Positions 34,955 through 45,024 are shown, counted from the first letter of the stretch. The stretch is 64,000 bases of DNA from Haladaptatus sp. R4 (GCF_001625445.1 NZ_LWHG01000001.1:1-64000); one strand, 5' to 3'. The notes: generated from the letters alone by a model not told the origin. Translations and numbers: made by a program.

Positions 34955-35488
34955 ATGTCACTCGAAGTGCGAACCCGTGACGCGACGACGGACAGCCTCC
35001 GTCGGCTTCGACACGCATACGGCATGTTCCCCGTCCACGACGAGCGAGTCGAAAACGACCCCGATTACTTCCAACACGGCCGAGAGAAGGCCGAAGACGG
35101 CTGGCTCGGCTCCGCTGGCGTCTGGGTTTCGGACGCGGACGACCGAGTCGTGCTGATTCGGCACCCGAAAGCTCCCGACGCGTGGGGCGTCCCCGGTGGC
35201 GGCCACGAACCCGACGAAACGCTCTCCGAGACGGCCCACCGTCAGGTGCGCGAGGAGACGGGGCTCCACTGTCGCCTGACCGACGTGCTCGGCGTTCGGC
35301 GGAAAGAGATTTCGACGGAAACCGATTCGGACGAGCGAATCTTCGCGCTGTTCGTCCTCTTTTCGGGCGTCTGTGTCGGCGGCGAACTGGAAGTCGGCGA
35401 CGACGTCCTCGACGCTCAGTGGTTCGATTCGCGCCCGGACGACGTCCTCGACTTCATCGAGCCACAAGTCCAGCGCTGGTGGTGGTAG
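34955..35488 (+). CDS. NUDIX hydrolase
   Basis: The 177-residue protein has a full Nudix box, GGGHEPDETLSETAHRQV followed by REETGLHC (about 73-98), inside a typical Nudix fold (VVLIRHPKAPDAWGVPGGG). Nudix enzymes hydrolyse nucleoside diphosphates linked to another group. The substrate cannot be told from sequence. The N-terminal 50 residues (RLRHAYGMFPVHDERVEND) are a haloarchaeal extension. It is 56 bases upstream of kynureninase and may be co-transcribed with it. Confidence 0.88.
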   Translation: MSLEVRTRDATTDSLRRLRHAYGMFPVHDERVENDPDYFQHGREKAEDGWLGSAGVWVSDADDRVVLIRHPKAPDAWGVPGGGHEPDETLSETAHRQVREETGLHCRLTDVLGVRRKEISTETDSDERIFALFVLFSGVCVGGELEVGDDVLDAQWFDSRPDDVLDFIEPQVQRWWW

Positions 35489-35544
35489 GGGGGACGAGTC
35501 GCCGGTGCGCGTACAATCAAGTGCTCGTCGCCGAAACGTCCGGT

Positions 35545-36795
35545 ATGGATACGGGTGCCGACGACGCCAGACGACGTGACGACGCCGACCCGCTCTCACA
35601 CCTCCGGGAGCGATTCGTGGTGCCGGACGACGAGTTGTACATGGACGGGAACTCGCTCGGCGTGTTCTCGACGGATGCGGAGGGGGCGCTATCGAACGCT
35701 ATCGAGGAGTGGCGGGAACTGGGTATTCGCGGTTGGACGGACGCGGACCCTGACTGGTTCCACTACGGCGAGCGATTGGGTGACCGCCTCGCGCCGCTCG
35801 TCGGTGCGGACGAACGCGAAGTCGTGGTTGGCAACTCCACGACGGTCAACATCCACGCGCTGTTTTCGACGTTTTACGACGGCGGGGAGGTCGTCGTCAA
35901 CGAACTCGACTTCCCGACCGACCACTACGCCATTCGAGCGCGGATGGCGAATTTGGGACTCGACCCGGACGAACACCTCGTCGTGGTCGAAAGCAGGGAC
36001 GGACGTACCATCGAGGCGGAGGACGTTATCGACGCGCTCTCGGACGAGACGTCGATTTTGTTCATGCCGTCGGTGCTCTACCGGAGCGGCCAGTTGTTCG
36101 ATATCGAGCGATTGACCGCGGTCGCACACGACCACGACGCGCTGGCGGGGTTCGACCTCGCTCACTCGGTCGGGGCCGTCCCACACCGACTTTCGGACTG
36201 GGACGTGGATTTCGCCGTCTGGTGTAGCTACAAGTACCTGAACGCCGGGCCGGGTGCGGTCGCTGGCCTGTACGTCAACGAGCGCCACTTCGGAACCGAA
36301 CCCGGATTGGCCGGTTGGTGGGGTCACGACAAGGAAACCCAGTTCGAGATGGAGACGAAGTTCACGCCCGCCGACGATGCTGGCGCGTGGCAGATCGGAA
36401 CGATACCCGTCTTCAGCGCCGCACCGCTCTGGGGGTCGCTCGAACCGTTCGAGGCGGTCGGCATCGATGCGGTACGCGAGAAATCGTTGGCGCTCACGGA
36501 GTACCTCATCGAACTCGTCGACGACCTCCCGGAGTACGAGGTGGGAACGCCGCGCGACCCCGAACGACGCGGTGGCCACGTCGCGGTCGAACACGAGGAG
36601 GCGTACCGAATCGGGGAGGCGCTCAAGGAACGCGGCGTCGTCGTCGATTTCCGCCCGCCGAACGTGATTCGGATCTGTCCGGCACCGCTGTACGTCCGTT
36701 TTCAGGACGTTTGGCGGGTGAACGAACATCTGAACGAAATCGTCGAGACTGGGGAGTACGAGTCGTTCGATCGTCGCAGTGGTGGTGTCACGTAG
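35545..36795 (+). CDS. kynU: Kynureninase
   Basis: The 416-residue PLP enzyme matches kynureninase along its length. It has the N-terminal YMDGNSLGVFSTDAE, NSTTVNIHALFSTFYDGG, DFPTDHYAIRARM, FDLAHSVGAVPHRL, and the PLP lysine in VWCSYKYLNAGPGAV. The C-terminal domain ends with VVDFRPPNVIRICPAPLY. It cleaves L-kynurenine (or hydroxykynurenine) to anthranilate (or hydroxyanthranilate) and alanine in tryptophan breakdown. No other kynurenine-pathway gene is in the window. The start MDTGADD was chosen because the upstream frame overlaps the NUDIX gene. Confidence 0.93.
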   Translation: MDTGADDARRRDDADPLSHLRERFVVPDDELYMDGNSLGVFSTDAEGALSNAIEEWRELGIRGWTDADPDWFHYGERLGDRLAPLVGADEREVVVGNSTTVNIHALFSTFYDGGEVVVNELDFPTDHYAIRARMANLGLDPDEHLVVVESRDGRTIEAEDVIDALSDETSILFMPSVLYRSGQLFDIERLTAVAHDHDALAGFDLAHSVGAVPHRLSDWDVDFAVWCSYKYLNAGPGAVAGLYVNERHFGTEPGLAGWWGHDKETQFEMETKFTPADDAGAWQIGTIPVFSAAPLWGSLEPFEAVGIDAVREKSLALTEYLIELVDDLPEYEVGTPRDPERRGGHVAVEHEEAYRIGEALKERGVVVDFRPPNVIRICPAPLYVRFQDVWRVNEHLNEIVETGEYESFDRRSGGVT

Positions 36796-36833
36796 CCATA
36801 GGACGTATTACGGTTGCTGGCAATCGTTTTCGT

Positions 36834-37496
36834 ATGAGTACGATAGCGGAAATAGAACTCCCCGCGAAGGAGTTCGCGCTCAGAACTGCGCTGGAGCGTA
36901 CCTCGAACGCCGAATTCGACGTGGTTCGTGTGGCGGCACACGATTCCGACCACGTCATGCCCTACCTCTGGGTGTCGGCGGACGACATGGACGCGCTGGA
37001 TTCGGCGCTCCGAGAGGACAGGAGCGTCGAGGAACTCACCCTCATCGAAGATCTCGACGATGAACGTCTATATCGGATGCATTGGGTGGACCAGATTCAC
37101 GTCGTCATCCACATCCTCGTCGAGGAACAAGCGACCATCCTGAACCTACACGGCAAGGATGACCGCTGGCGCCTTCGAATTCTGTTTCCCGACCGAGATT
37201 CGCTGTCGGCGACGTACGATTTCTGTCAGGACACGGGTCTCTCGATCGACGTGCGAAACATCTACGAGATAAGCGACACCCGCCACGGACTGTATGGGTT
37301 GACCGAGGAACAACACGAGACGCTGATGATGGCGCTCGAAGGGGGGTACTACGACGTCCCACGCGAATCGACGGCCGACGATCTCGCGGACAATCTCAGT
37401 ATCTCCCATCAGGCGGTGTCCGAGCGACTCCGCCGCGGGCATCGAAGCCTCGTGAAAAACGCGCTCGCGGTGTCGCCGAACGACGGTCGGGACTGA
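36834..37496 (+). CDS. HTH-10 (bacterio-opsin-activator type) transcriptional regulator
   Basis: The 220-residue protein has an N-terminal sensor-like half (IAEIELPAKEFALRTALE, about 4-22) and the C-terminal HTH-10 domain: LTEEQHETLMMALEGGYYDV then DDLADNLSISHQAVSERLRR (about 160-210). These haloarchaeal regulators often control a neighbouring catabolic gene. It lies 38 bases after kynureninase on the same strand and may regulate it. The ligand is unknown. Confidence 0.85.
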   Translation: MSTIAEIELPAKEFALRTALERTSNAEFDVVRVAAHDSDHVMPYLWVSADDMDALDSALREDRSVEELTLIEDLDDERLYRMHWVDQIHVVIHILVEEQATILNLHGKDDRWRLRILFPDRDSLSATYDFCQDTGLSIDVRNIYEISDTRHGLYGLTEEQHETLMMALEGGYYDVPRESTADDLADNLSISHQAVSERLRRGHRSLVKNALAVSPNDGRD

Positions 37497-37697
37497 TCAG
37501 GCGTTGTTCATCCGGCGGGCGGTTTCCTCGCCGCACACCGTACAGACGGTGATTCGGTACGGCTCACGCGAAAACGAACTGTGTTCCGCCTCCTCGTTTT
37601 CGGTGCGGATTTCGACGCTGACAGTGTGCGGTGTGTCCGTCGCACAGGTCCGACATCCCTCGACCCGATCCCCGTTCCCTCGTGTTTTTGAGGTCAT
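37497..37697 (-). CDS. Small zinc-ribbon protein (DUF7835-like)
   Basis: The 66-residue protein has two CxxC pairs (GCRTCATDTPHTVSVEI and ITVCTVCGEETARR), a compact zinc ribbon of a type common in haloarchaea. It begins MTSKTRGNG at 37697 and overlaps the stop of the upstream gene by 4 bases (ATGA type), so both are co-translated. Function unknown. Confidence 0.65.
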   Translation of the reverse strand: MTSKTRGNGDRVEGCRTCATDTPHTVSVEIRTENEEAEHSSFSREPYRITVCTVCGEETARRMNNA

Positions 37698-37903
37698 TGT
37701 CGCCCCTCGACGCTTTTCCGAAAGGCGAGACAGTCGAGCCAAAGGTCCGTGACCCCGTCTGTGGCCGTTTCGTTTTCGTGCTGCGGTGTACCGTACAGTC
37801 GCTCGGGGTCGGAATCGGCATCGACCTCGTGCTGCGGGTCGCCGTACAATCGGCGTTCGTCGTCCGTCTCTCCCGGAGTCCCTCCCACCGACATCGTAGT
37901 CAT
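37694..37903 (-). CDS. Small acidic protein with an internal repeat, function unknown
   Basis: The 69-residue protein contains two copies of a short unit (RRLYGDPQHEVD and ERLYGTPQHENE) about 18 residues apart, followed by an amphipathic end (DLWLDCLAFRKSV). It is coupled to the zinc-ribbon gene. The repeat and the coupling suggest a small interacting pair. No family is known to me. Confidence 0.5.
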   Translation of the reverse strand: MTTMSVGGTPGETDDERRLYGDPQHEVDADSDPERLYGTPQHENETATDGVTDLWLDCLAFRKSVEGRQ

Positions 37904-38009
37904 ATTTTCACCTCTATTGAAACGAAGTGGCTCCCGTCGGAGGTGACTCTTGCCTGCCTCAGCAAGCGGATAAAGAGGGGTTCCGTTCGAGAACTGACCG
38001 AAATCGAAA

Positions 38010-39628
38010 TCAGTTGCCGCCGAAGACCGATCCGAGTTGGTCGCGCCACTCGTTGAGTTCCTTCATCTCGCTCTCGATGGATTCGATGTCCGCACGGAGC
38101 GTCTCGATCTTTTCGTCCATTCGCGTTTCCGCGGCCGAAACGGAACCGGAGAGTTCGGACACGTCGTTCGAGACCGATTCGATTTCGTCTTCGAGCGATC
38201 CGACGGTTTCGAAGTCGTCTCGAAGTTCTTCGATCTCCGCTTCGATCGACCCGATCGCTCCGAAGTCGTCCCGTAGGTCTTCGAGTTCGTCGTCCAAGGC
38301 CGAAGCCTCCTGCGTGTTCGTCGCGACGAGGTCCTCCAGATCGTTCAGTTGTGATTCGAGGCCATCGAGGTTCGACCCGACCTCGTCCAACTCCTCGACG
38401 TCCGATTCGAGGTCTTCGAGGTCGGATTGAAGCCCCGTTTCGAGATCGTCGAGGTTCGTTTCGAGATCGGCGACGCGGGCACGGGCCTGTGCGCCTTCGT
38501 CCTTCGCGCTCTCGATATCGTCGCCCATCTCGCCGAGTTCCTCGCGCACCGATTCGACTTCGCTCTCGAAATCCTCGATGAGGGTCTTTGCCGTTCCGTT
38601 GTCGTCGATGAACTCCTCCAGCGCTTCGGTGTAGGCCGCGAGGTCGTCCACGCGCGACTGCAGGTGACGGATTCGGACGTTCGTGCTCTCGGGCGTGTCC
38701 AAATCGAGTTCCTGCTGGATGAGCGAGAGATCCTCGGAGTCGACCGCTCCCGCGCGAATCTCGTCGGCGAGCGCGGCGGCGACGCTTCCGGGGCGTGGCG
38801 GCGAGGCCGTCTGTTCCTCGCTCGTCTCGACCGGCGCTTCGAGGATATCGTCGTCGGTATCCGACGCCTCGAATTCGTCCGCCTCGTCTACCGTATCCGT
38901 GAACAGGGAATCGTCCCCGTCGTCATCGGAGACCTCGGACTCGTCCTCGTCGGTGCTGGCGTCGGAATTCGTCTCGACCGTCTCGTCGAGCGGGTCGGCT
39001 TCGGCGTCAGCGAGCGGGTCAACCTCGGAGTCCGCTAGCGGGTCAGCCACGGTCTCAGCAAGTGGATCGCTTCCCATGTCGGCGAGCGGGTCCGCGGGTT
39101 CGTCCGACGCTTCGGTTTCGTCCGCGTCGTCGTTTAGCCCCGGAAGTCCACCCTCTCCGCGATGACGTCGCGGACGACCTGGCTGCTGTCCTCGGAGACG
39201 ATGTCTGTGATGGTGTGTTCCTCCATGCGCTCTTCGCCGTCGGGTTCGGCGTCGCCGGTGACCGGGGTGACCTCTTCGAGTTCCGGTTCGATGAGGAAAT
39301 CCTCGGCGTCCGACCAGTCCGAAAGTCGAATTCCGTACACCGTCGTCAGCGACTCGTTCGGTTCGAGCGTCCGCTCGAACTGAACGCGGTGGTCCTTGTA
39401 GGCCGTCCAGTTTTCGTTCTCGTACTCGGGGTGAAACCCGACGTTGTCCATCGGGAACTCGTCCGGAATTCTATCGGTGATGCGGACCGTCACCGCATCG
39501 TCGTGGTCCGACCGGAGTTCGAACCGAATCGCCGGGACGGCGAACTCATCGCCGTCGAACGATTTTTCGATCGTGACCCCACTCTCGGACTGTGAGAGCA
39601 CTTCGTTCCCGCTGCTGAAATCACTCAT
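38010..39628 (-). pseudogene. Acidic coiled-coil protein with N-terminal beta domain, frameshifted as sequenced
   Basis: The N-terminal part (MSDFSSGNEVLSQSESGVTI to about residue 160) is a beta-rich domain (FHPEYENENWTAYKDHRVQF, TTVYGIRLSDWSDAEDFLIE). It ends DSSQVVRDVIAER. Near 39151-39153 a missing G in a G run ends the frame. One base over, the sequence continues GGLPGLNDDADETEASDEP into a DPLAD-repeat region and a long coiled coil (about 38010-38700) full of heptads. The coiled-coil half has no good start of its own. Repaired length is about 539 residues. Such proteins resemble SMC-like or partition-associated haloarchaeal coiled-coil proteins. Function is not known. The promoter TATA is at 39651-39658. 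Confidence 0.75.
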
Positions 39629-39650
39629 ACTGTGCACATCCAAGAATGGA

Positions 39651-39658
39651 TATATAAA
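39651..39658 (-). promoter_or_regulatory. TATA box of the coiled-coil gene
   Basis: TTTATATA on the minus strand lies 23-30 bases before the ATG at 39628, fitting a leaderless transcript. It favours this start over the TTG at 39643. Confidence 0.55.
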
Positions 39659-39808
39659 TCATACGCCGATGGACTTATCGAAATTCTAGTACTAAGAGGA
39701 ATTCTACTACCAGACAGAACACAACGCAATTTTATTAACGCTGTTTTACGGTCGTTATGGGGACTATATTCGAATTTGATGCACCATGCAACTCGAAATC
39801 ATGTTGTA

Positions 39809-40657
39809 TCAGTCAATGACAGACAGTCGAATAGTAATCCTATCCGTATCAGACACTTCGAATCCGCGTTCGGTCGGCGTCGTGGCGATTCCCCGTTCGA
39901 TACAACGCTCCCGTATCCTTTCGAGTGACTTTCGGTCGGGGACCACCAGTTCGAACCACGCCAAGCCCCGTCCCGTCGCCGGTTCACTCCGTCCGTTCCA
40001 CGTGTTCATGCCGACGTGATGGTGGTAGCCGTCGGCCGCGAGAAAGAGCGCGGACGGGCCGAACTCCTGTCGAACTCGCAACCCCAGCGTCCCGGCGTAA
40101 AACACCCGTGCGGCGGGAATCGACGAAACTTCGAGATGGACGTGTCCGACGACCGTCTCCGGTGGGACCTTCCCCTCCTCCGTCGATTCCGTTCGGAGTT
40201 CATCGATATCGAGCGGAAGCGTGTCCATCTCGACGTGGCCGTCCCCGTCGGTCGGCCACCCCTCGCGAGGGCGGTCACGATACACTTCGACGCCGTTGCC
40301 TTCCGGGTCCGTGAGGTAGAGTGCTTCGCTCACGCGATGGTCGGACGCACCGCTTAGCTCCCATTCCTCCTCGATACGCACGAGTACGTCGGCCAGGGCA
40401 CGTCGTGATGGAACCAGAAACGCCGTGTGGAACAAGCCCGTTTCGGGTGCCGTTCGCGGCGACGCGTCGGAGTCCCCCACGAGTTCGAGCAGTGGCCGTC
40501 CTCCTGCGCCGAGAACGACGGTTCCGCCGCTCTCACGCTGGCGTTCGAGACCGATCACACTCTCGTAGAATCTGCTCGTTCGGTCGATGTCGGTGACGCG
40601 TAGCGCGACACGACCGACCCTCGTTTCCGGAACTATTTCGAACTCCGTCCCAGTCAT
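39809..40657 (-). CDS. VOC-family dioxygenase/glyoxalase (CatE-like, two VOC domains)
   Basis: The 282-residue protein has two VOC modules: VGRVALRVTDIDRTSRFYES with LFHTAFLVPS and DPEGNGVEVYRDRP, and VGHVHLEVSSIPAARVFYAG with HHVGMNTWNG and GRGLAWFELVVPD. Metal ligands His/His/Glu can be placed at HLEV, HHHVGM and ITIRL in the second module. Similar two-module proteins (CatE) cleave catechols or hydroquinones. It is monocistronic here. Confidence 0.82.
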   Translation of the reverse strand: MTGTEFEIVPETRVGRVALRVTDIDRTSRFYESVIGLERQRESGGTVVLGAGGRPLLELVGDSDASPRTAPETGLFHTAFLVPSRRALADVLVRIEEEWELSGASDHRVSEALYLTDPEGNGVEVYRDRPREGWPTDGDGHVEMDTLPLDIDELRTESTEEGKVPPETVVGHVHLEVSSIPAARVFYAGTLGLRVRQEFGPSALFLAADGYHHHVGMNTWNGRSEPATGRGLAWFELVVPDRKSLERIRERCIERGIATTPTERGFEVSDTDRITIRLSVID

Positions 40658-40707
40658 CCGAAGGAACGAACGGGCGAGAAGACCGTGGCTCTTGCGAAAC
40701 GAGCGGT

Positions 40708-41315
40708 TTATTCCTCGTCTTCGTCGTCAGTTCCAGTCGTGTCTTCGTCGTGGTCGCCGGACGGTTCGTCCGAGATGTCCTCGACTTCGATACTCACGGG
40801 TTCCGTTTCGGACACCTCGTCGTTCAGGTGGTCGTCGAGGTTGAACACGGTGTTGAGTTCCCGTTGAACTTGGTCCACGATGCCGCCGACGAGTTCGCTC
40901 GGTGCGATTGCGGTATACTCGTACGGGTTGTTTCCGGCACCCGAACTCTCGCGTTTCTCGCGCGCGACGTTCTCCTCCTCGTGGAGTTCGGCGAGCGACT
41001 CGCGTACCGTGCTCGGGTACAGGCCCGTTCCTTCGGCGATTTCCTCGCTCGTGCTTCCCGGATTCTGCCGGAGGTAGACGTAAATTCGGGCGCGGGTCTC
41101 CGTGTCGAGCACCCACGAAAGGAGGTCCACGATTCCTTGGTCGAACCCTTCGACGCCCGGTCGGCCTCCTCGTTGAGGCGCTTGCGACCACGCGACAGTG
41201 GTTTTTCCTCGTCTCCTTCCTCCTCCATCTCGTCCATACCGCTCGTATCGACGGGAATCTCGTCGCCGGTATCCTCGATCTCGTTTCGTTCGTTGTCAGT
41301 GTCGTCCCCAGACAT
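40708..41315 (-). pseudogene. Winged-helix regulator with acidic tails, frameshifted as sequenced
   Basis: An acidic N-terminus (SGDDTDNERNEIEDTGDE) runs into GRKRLNEEADRA, where the frame breaks near 41153-41157. One base over it reads VEGFDQGIVDLLSWVLDTET and a winged helix (IYVYLRQNPGSTSEEIAEGT, YPSTVRESLAELHEEE), then a helix with NPYEYTAIAPSELVGGIVDQ and an acidic tail. The break is a one-base loss. Repaired length is about 202 residues. The build is like haloarchaeal ArsR/TrmB-type local regulators. Target unknown. Confidence 0.75.
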
Positions 41316-41360
41316 GTCGTTCCCAGAAGGACAAAAGTCGGTAGCGGGTAAAAAACTTGC

Positions 41361-42431
41361 TTACAACAGAAGCGATTCGCACAGCGCCTCGAAGCTCTCC
41401 TGCTCGTTGAGTCGCCGTTGACGCGCCGCACCGCTTTCCCCGTCGAAGATGTCGCCGATTCCGGAGACGCCGAGACGGTCACATTCCCGTTCGACCACTT
41501 CGCCGAGCGAGATTTCGCCGTCACAGTCACGATTGATGAACGACGCGTCGTGCCCGTAGCGGAGCGCGCGCCACTTGTTCTCGTCCAGCAGTTCGCGTCG
41601 GTGTCGGTACCCGGACTCGCCGTCCTCGTAGCGTTCCACGAGGTCAGTGACGAGTGCGTGGGTGTACTCCACGAATGCGAGCACGCGCTCCGGGTCGGCC
41701 TGCCCGTCCGGCGTGCGGACTTCGACCGTGCCGTGACCCGAGTGCGGGCGCACGTCGTACCAGAGTTCGCCGCGGTCGTTTATCGATCCGGTTTCCACCA
41801 TCGTCCGCTCGAACTCCGAGAACGCCTCGTAGTCCTCGAAGTACGTCGGCATGCCGGTGTTCGGCAACCCTTCGAATATCTTCGCCCGTGCCGATTGGAG
41901 GCCCGTATCGTAGCCGTCCCAGTACGGCGAGTTGGCCGACAGCGCCAGCATGACCGGGAGATACCAGCGAATCTCGTTCGCCACCCAGACGGCCGCGTCG
42001 GCGTCGTCTACCCCGACGTGGACGTGCAGACCCGCCGTAGTGTTGCGGTGTTGCGGGTACTGGATTCGGTCCAGTTGTGCCCGATATCGCGGCTTTTCAG
42101 CGTGGTCCAATTCGCGCCACTTCGCGCCGGGGTGGAGTCCCGCCGCCGCGATACCGTAGCCGTTCGTCCTCGCGTGTTCGACGAGTGCCTCCCGAACCGC
42201 ACGGACATCGTCCTCGACGTCGGACGGCGCCGTCTTCGGCGTCTGTGTCTCGATGACGCATTTGAACAGTTCGTGATCCAGTCGCCCCTCCAGTATGCCC
42301 GGCGGGTCGGTCTCGTAAACGAGTTCGTCGGTACCCGCGGTTGGGACACCTCGGTCGTTCACGACGTAGAACTCCTCTTCGACGCCGAGCGTGCCCATGT
42401 CGGTGAAATTCTCGGCCGAACCCAAATCCAT
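41361..42431 (-). CDS. gshA: Glutamate-cysteine ligase, GCS2 family
   Basis: The 356-residue enzyme shows GCS2 motifs: [15 protein letters not shown] near the N-terminus, [51 protein letters not shown] and [19 protein letters not shown]. Haloarchaea use gamma-glutamylcysteine in place of glutathione, and this enzyme makes it from glutamate and cysteine with ATP. The start [11 protein letters not shown] was chosen over the earlier Met. The gene lies 45 bases after the flpA stop on the same strand, so it may be read from the same transcript. Confidence 0.9.
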   Translation of the reverse strand: MDLGSAENFTDMGTLGVEEEFYVVNDRGVPTAGTDELVYETDPPGILEGRLDHELFKCVIETQTPKTAPSDVEDDVRAVREALVEHARTNGYGIAAAGLHPGAKWRELDHAEKPRYRAQLDRIQYPQHRNTTAGLHVHVGVDDADAAVWVANEIRWYLPVMLALSANSPYWDGYDTGLQSARAKIFEGLPNTGMPTYFEDYEAFSEFERTMVETGSINDRGELWYDVRPHSGHGTVEVRTPDGQADPERVLAFVEYTHALVTDLVERYEDGESGYRHRRELLDENKWRALRYGHDASFINRDCDGEISLGEVVERECDRLGVSGIGDIFDGESGAARQRRLNEQESFEALCESLLL

Positions 42432-42476
42432 TTTTCGAGAGTTAGCCACCACACACGTAAATACTTCCGGAGACGG

Positions 42477-43127
42477 TCAGGTCTTCCGGGGAACCGCGAC
42501 GATACCCAGGTGATCCACGTGGAACGGTTCGAGTCGCCGCGTTTCGAGGATTTCGTACCGCTCGCGGAGGATTTCGAGCGCGTCCTCGAACACCGATTCG
42601 GGGTCGCTCGCCACGTCCTCGCTTCGGGCTTTGATCGCCAGTAAGAGTCGGCCATCCTCCCGAAGGAATCGTGCGTTCTCACACGCGACGCGTGCCTGTC
42701 CGCGCGTCGCCACGTCCTGGACGATTACGTCCACGTCGGACTCCACGACGTGAGCGTAGCTCTCCGGTTTCCGTGCGTCCTTCAGAAGCGGAAAGAGGTT
42801 CCCGCGCGCTTCGACCGCATCGAGCAGGTCGCGGGTCGGGCGGGGTGCGAACTCCACGGCGTACGTCGGTCCCGAGAAGTCGGCGACGTGGCTTACGGTC
42901 GTTCCGCTGGCGGCACCGAGATAGAGCACCGTTTCGTCGCCCTGCAAACCGGTGTCCATGCCGTGTTCGAGCATCGCGGCCAACTTGGAGCGCCGGGCGT
43001 CCCAACACCGCCAGTCGCCGTCGGTCGGTTCGCCGTAGACCGGACTGCCCGTCGTCGCCAGTCGCACCCCACCGCCGAACGTGTGTCGTTCGACGCCGTT
43101 TGGAAGTGTCTCATCAGAATTCGTCAT
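42477..43127 (-). CDS. flpA: Fibrillarin-like rRNA/tRNA 2'-O-methyltransferase
   Basis: The 216-residue protein has the fibrillarin fold. The N-terminal beta hairpin leads to YGEPTDGDWRCWDARRSKLAAML, then SAM motif I VLYLGAASGTTVSHVAD, YAVEFAPRPTRDLL, and motif DVIVQDVATRGQARVACENA. It is the catalytic subunit of C/D-box sRNPs that methylate 2'-OH of rRNA and tRNA, guided by Nop5-bound RNA. Its start overlaps the Nop5 stop (ATGA), the conserved archaeal order. Confidence 0.95.
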   Translation of the reverse strand: MTNSDETLPNGVERHTFGGGVRLATTGSPVYGEPTDGDWRCWDARRSKLAAMLEHGMDTGLQGDETVLYLGAASGTTVSHVADFSGPTYAVEFAPRPTRDLLDAVEARGNLFPLLKDARKPESYAHVVESDVDVIVQDVATRGQARVACENARFLREDGRLLLAIKARSEDVASDPESVFEDALEILRERYEILETRRLEPFHVDHLGIVAVPRKT

Positions 43128-43969
43128 TGTTCACCCCGCGAATGAATCGTTTCCATCCGCCGATCGAGTTCCTCCTTCAGTTCGGGGTTGGGTTCGCCCG
43201 AGTAGTGGTCGATCCGTGCGGCGATAACGAGTTTGCCCGAGAGCGTGCGTGCCGCCGACCCGCGCTGGTCGTGCGGGGCCGCACGGATGGCCTCGTGTGT
43301 GTAGATGATTCCGTGCTTCGGCGACGAGGCGTGGCCGCGCAGGTGGGCGAACAGCGCGTTCTCCGCGCCGAGTACCTGTACCGTTCCGCCGGGCATCTTC
43401 GCCAGCGATTCCAGCCCACCAGCCAGCGCGATGAGTCGCGCGGCCAGCACCGGGTCGGCCAGCGTGGCGAGGTTCGGTGCGACTGCGGGGGCCTGCCGTT
43501 CCACGAACGCCCGGAGGTCGTCGCGCTCGGCCGCGAGGTCGGCGACGCGCTCGGCCAGCGACACGACCTGTTTTTCGACCGGCGTCTCCGGGTCGGTTTC
43601 CGCGAGTTCACGGGCGTACGCGATCCCGGTTCCGGCGTCGGGATACAGCGTTCCGGCCCATTCTGCAACGCGTTCGGCGAGTTCGTTCGCTTCCGATTCA
43701 CAGTCGTCCATCGCCCGCACCGCGTGGACGAGTTGACGGTCGTCCGCCCGTTCGCGCTCCGTCACGGCCTCGCGGGTCGCGCGGATGCTCGCCTCACGGA
43801 GCGTGGCGTAGTACTCCGCCTCGTCGTCCGCGAATCCGGTTTCGACGGCCCGCTCGGGCCAGTCGGCGGGGGCGTCGGCGCTCCCCTCCTGGATGGCGCG
43901 TGCTCCGGACTCCACATCGTCCGGTTCGACGCCCGCGAACCACCCCTCGTCTCCGTCCGATTCGGTCAT
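43124..43969 (-). CDS. Nop5/Nop56 family C/D-box sRNP core protein
   Basis: The 281-residue protein starts at MTESDGDEGWFAGVEPDD; the upstream basic frame is not coding. It has the coiled-coil region (about 85-170) and the NOP domain, with LAGGLESLAKMPGGTVQVLG, GAENALFAHLRGHASSPKHG and ARTLSGKLVIAARIDHYSGE. It bridges the guide RNA/L7Ae end and fibrillarin. It is shorter at the C-terminus than eukaryotic Nop56, as usual for haloarchaea. Confidence 0.93.
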   Translation of the reverse strand: MTESDGDEGWFAGVEPDDVESGARAIQEGSADAPADWPERAVETGFADDEAEYYATLREASIRATREAVTERERADDRQLVHAVRAMDDCESEANELAERVAEWAGTLYPDAGTGIAYARELAETDPETPVEKQVVSLAERVADLAAERDDLRAFVERQAPAVAPNLATLADPVLAARLIALAGGLESLAKMPGGTVQVLGAENALFAHLRGHASSPKHGIIYTHEAIRAAPHDQRGSAARTLSGKLVIAARIDHYSGEPNPELKEELDRRMETIHSRGEQ

Positions 43970-44253
43970 GGCCGTGGGTTGTGCGTCTTCTCTTTTAAAC
44001 CTACGTTTACGGGTTCTCGAACGAGGATTGAGACCGGGGTTCTTCCACTCGGGCGGACGGATTGCGCGATACTGACCACTCACATGGCGTGCACCAGCGA
44101 CCCCGAGGCTAGCAATCGGTCGAGGATTTTCTGGGACTTCATCGCAGTAGTTACTGAAATCACGGTTCCGGAAAATCCATCCCGTACAAACGTTCTCTCA
44201 ACGGTTCCCATCATGATACGAGTAGTTAAGACCCGTCCCCAGAGTGAGAACCT

Positions 44254-45024
44254 ATGGCCGGTCTCTATGCGCATCCTGACTACTACGAGATTGCCTTCGA
44301 TTTCCGCGACGTGGCGGCAGAGGTAGATTTCTTCGAAGCCTGCATGGACCGATTCGGTGAACACTCGAACCGTCCCGACTCCGTCCTCGAAATCGCCTGT
44401 GGCCCGTGTCCGTACCTGCTCGAATTCGATTCGCGGGGGTACGATTTCACGGGGCTGGACAACTCCTCGGAGATGATTTCCCACTCCATCGGAAAGGCGC
44501 GCGAACACGACATCGAGGCGACGTTCCTTCGGCGGGATATGGCCGACTTCGTCCTTCCCGACGACGTCGACTTCGCGTTCTGCGCGCTCGGATCGCTGTA
44601 TCTCGACTCGAACGAGGCCCTTCTCTCACACCTCGATTCGATGGCCGACGCGATGACGCCGGGGTCGCTGTACTGCATCGACGGTTCCATCGACTTCGCT
44701 GGCGGGACGTCCTCCGGGAGCGAATGGGAGACGACGCGCGGGGAAACGACGGTTCGCTTTACCATCGAGCAGGAACCGGTTCACACGACCGAACAGTTGG
44801 TTCGCCAGACCTTGACGACGCGGGTCGAGACGCCGACTGACACCGAACGTTTCCGCGAGGAGTACGTCATCAAGACGTTCGCTCCCCAGGAGCTACGTTT
44901 GCTCCTCGAAAAGACCGAGTTCGAACACGTGGGCTGGTTCGATAGCTTCGACTTGTCGACTCCCGTCGAGAGTTGTGAACCGGGGACGCTCCACCGCCCA
45001 GTGACGGTCCTCCGGAGGCAGTGA
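44254..45024 (+). CDS. Class I SAM-dependent methyltransferase
   Basis: The 256-residue protein has motif I SVLEIACGPCPYLLEFDSRG (about 43-62), the acidic loop GLDNSSEMI, FLRRDMADFVLPDDVDFAFC (motif III region) and a C-terminal domain of the type seen in UbiE-like enzymes (FREEYVIKTFAPQELRLLLE). Substrate unknown. Stop overlaps the start of the MGMT gene by 1 base (TGATG), so they are coupled. Confidence 0.82.
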   Translation: MAGLYAHPDYYEIAFDFRDVAAEVDFFEACMDRFGEHSNRPDSVLEIACGPCPYLLEFDSRGYDFTGLDNSSEMISHSIGKAREHDIEATFLRRDMADFVLPDDVDFAFCALGSLYLDSNEALLSHLDSMADAMTPGSLYCIDGSIDFAGGTSSGSEWETTRGETTVRFTIEQEPVHTTEQLVRQTLTTRVETPTDTERFREEYVIKTFAPQELRLLLEKTEFEHVGWFDSFDLSTPVESCEPGTLHRPVTVLRRQ

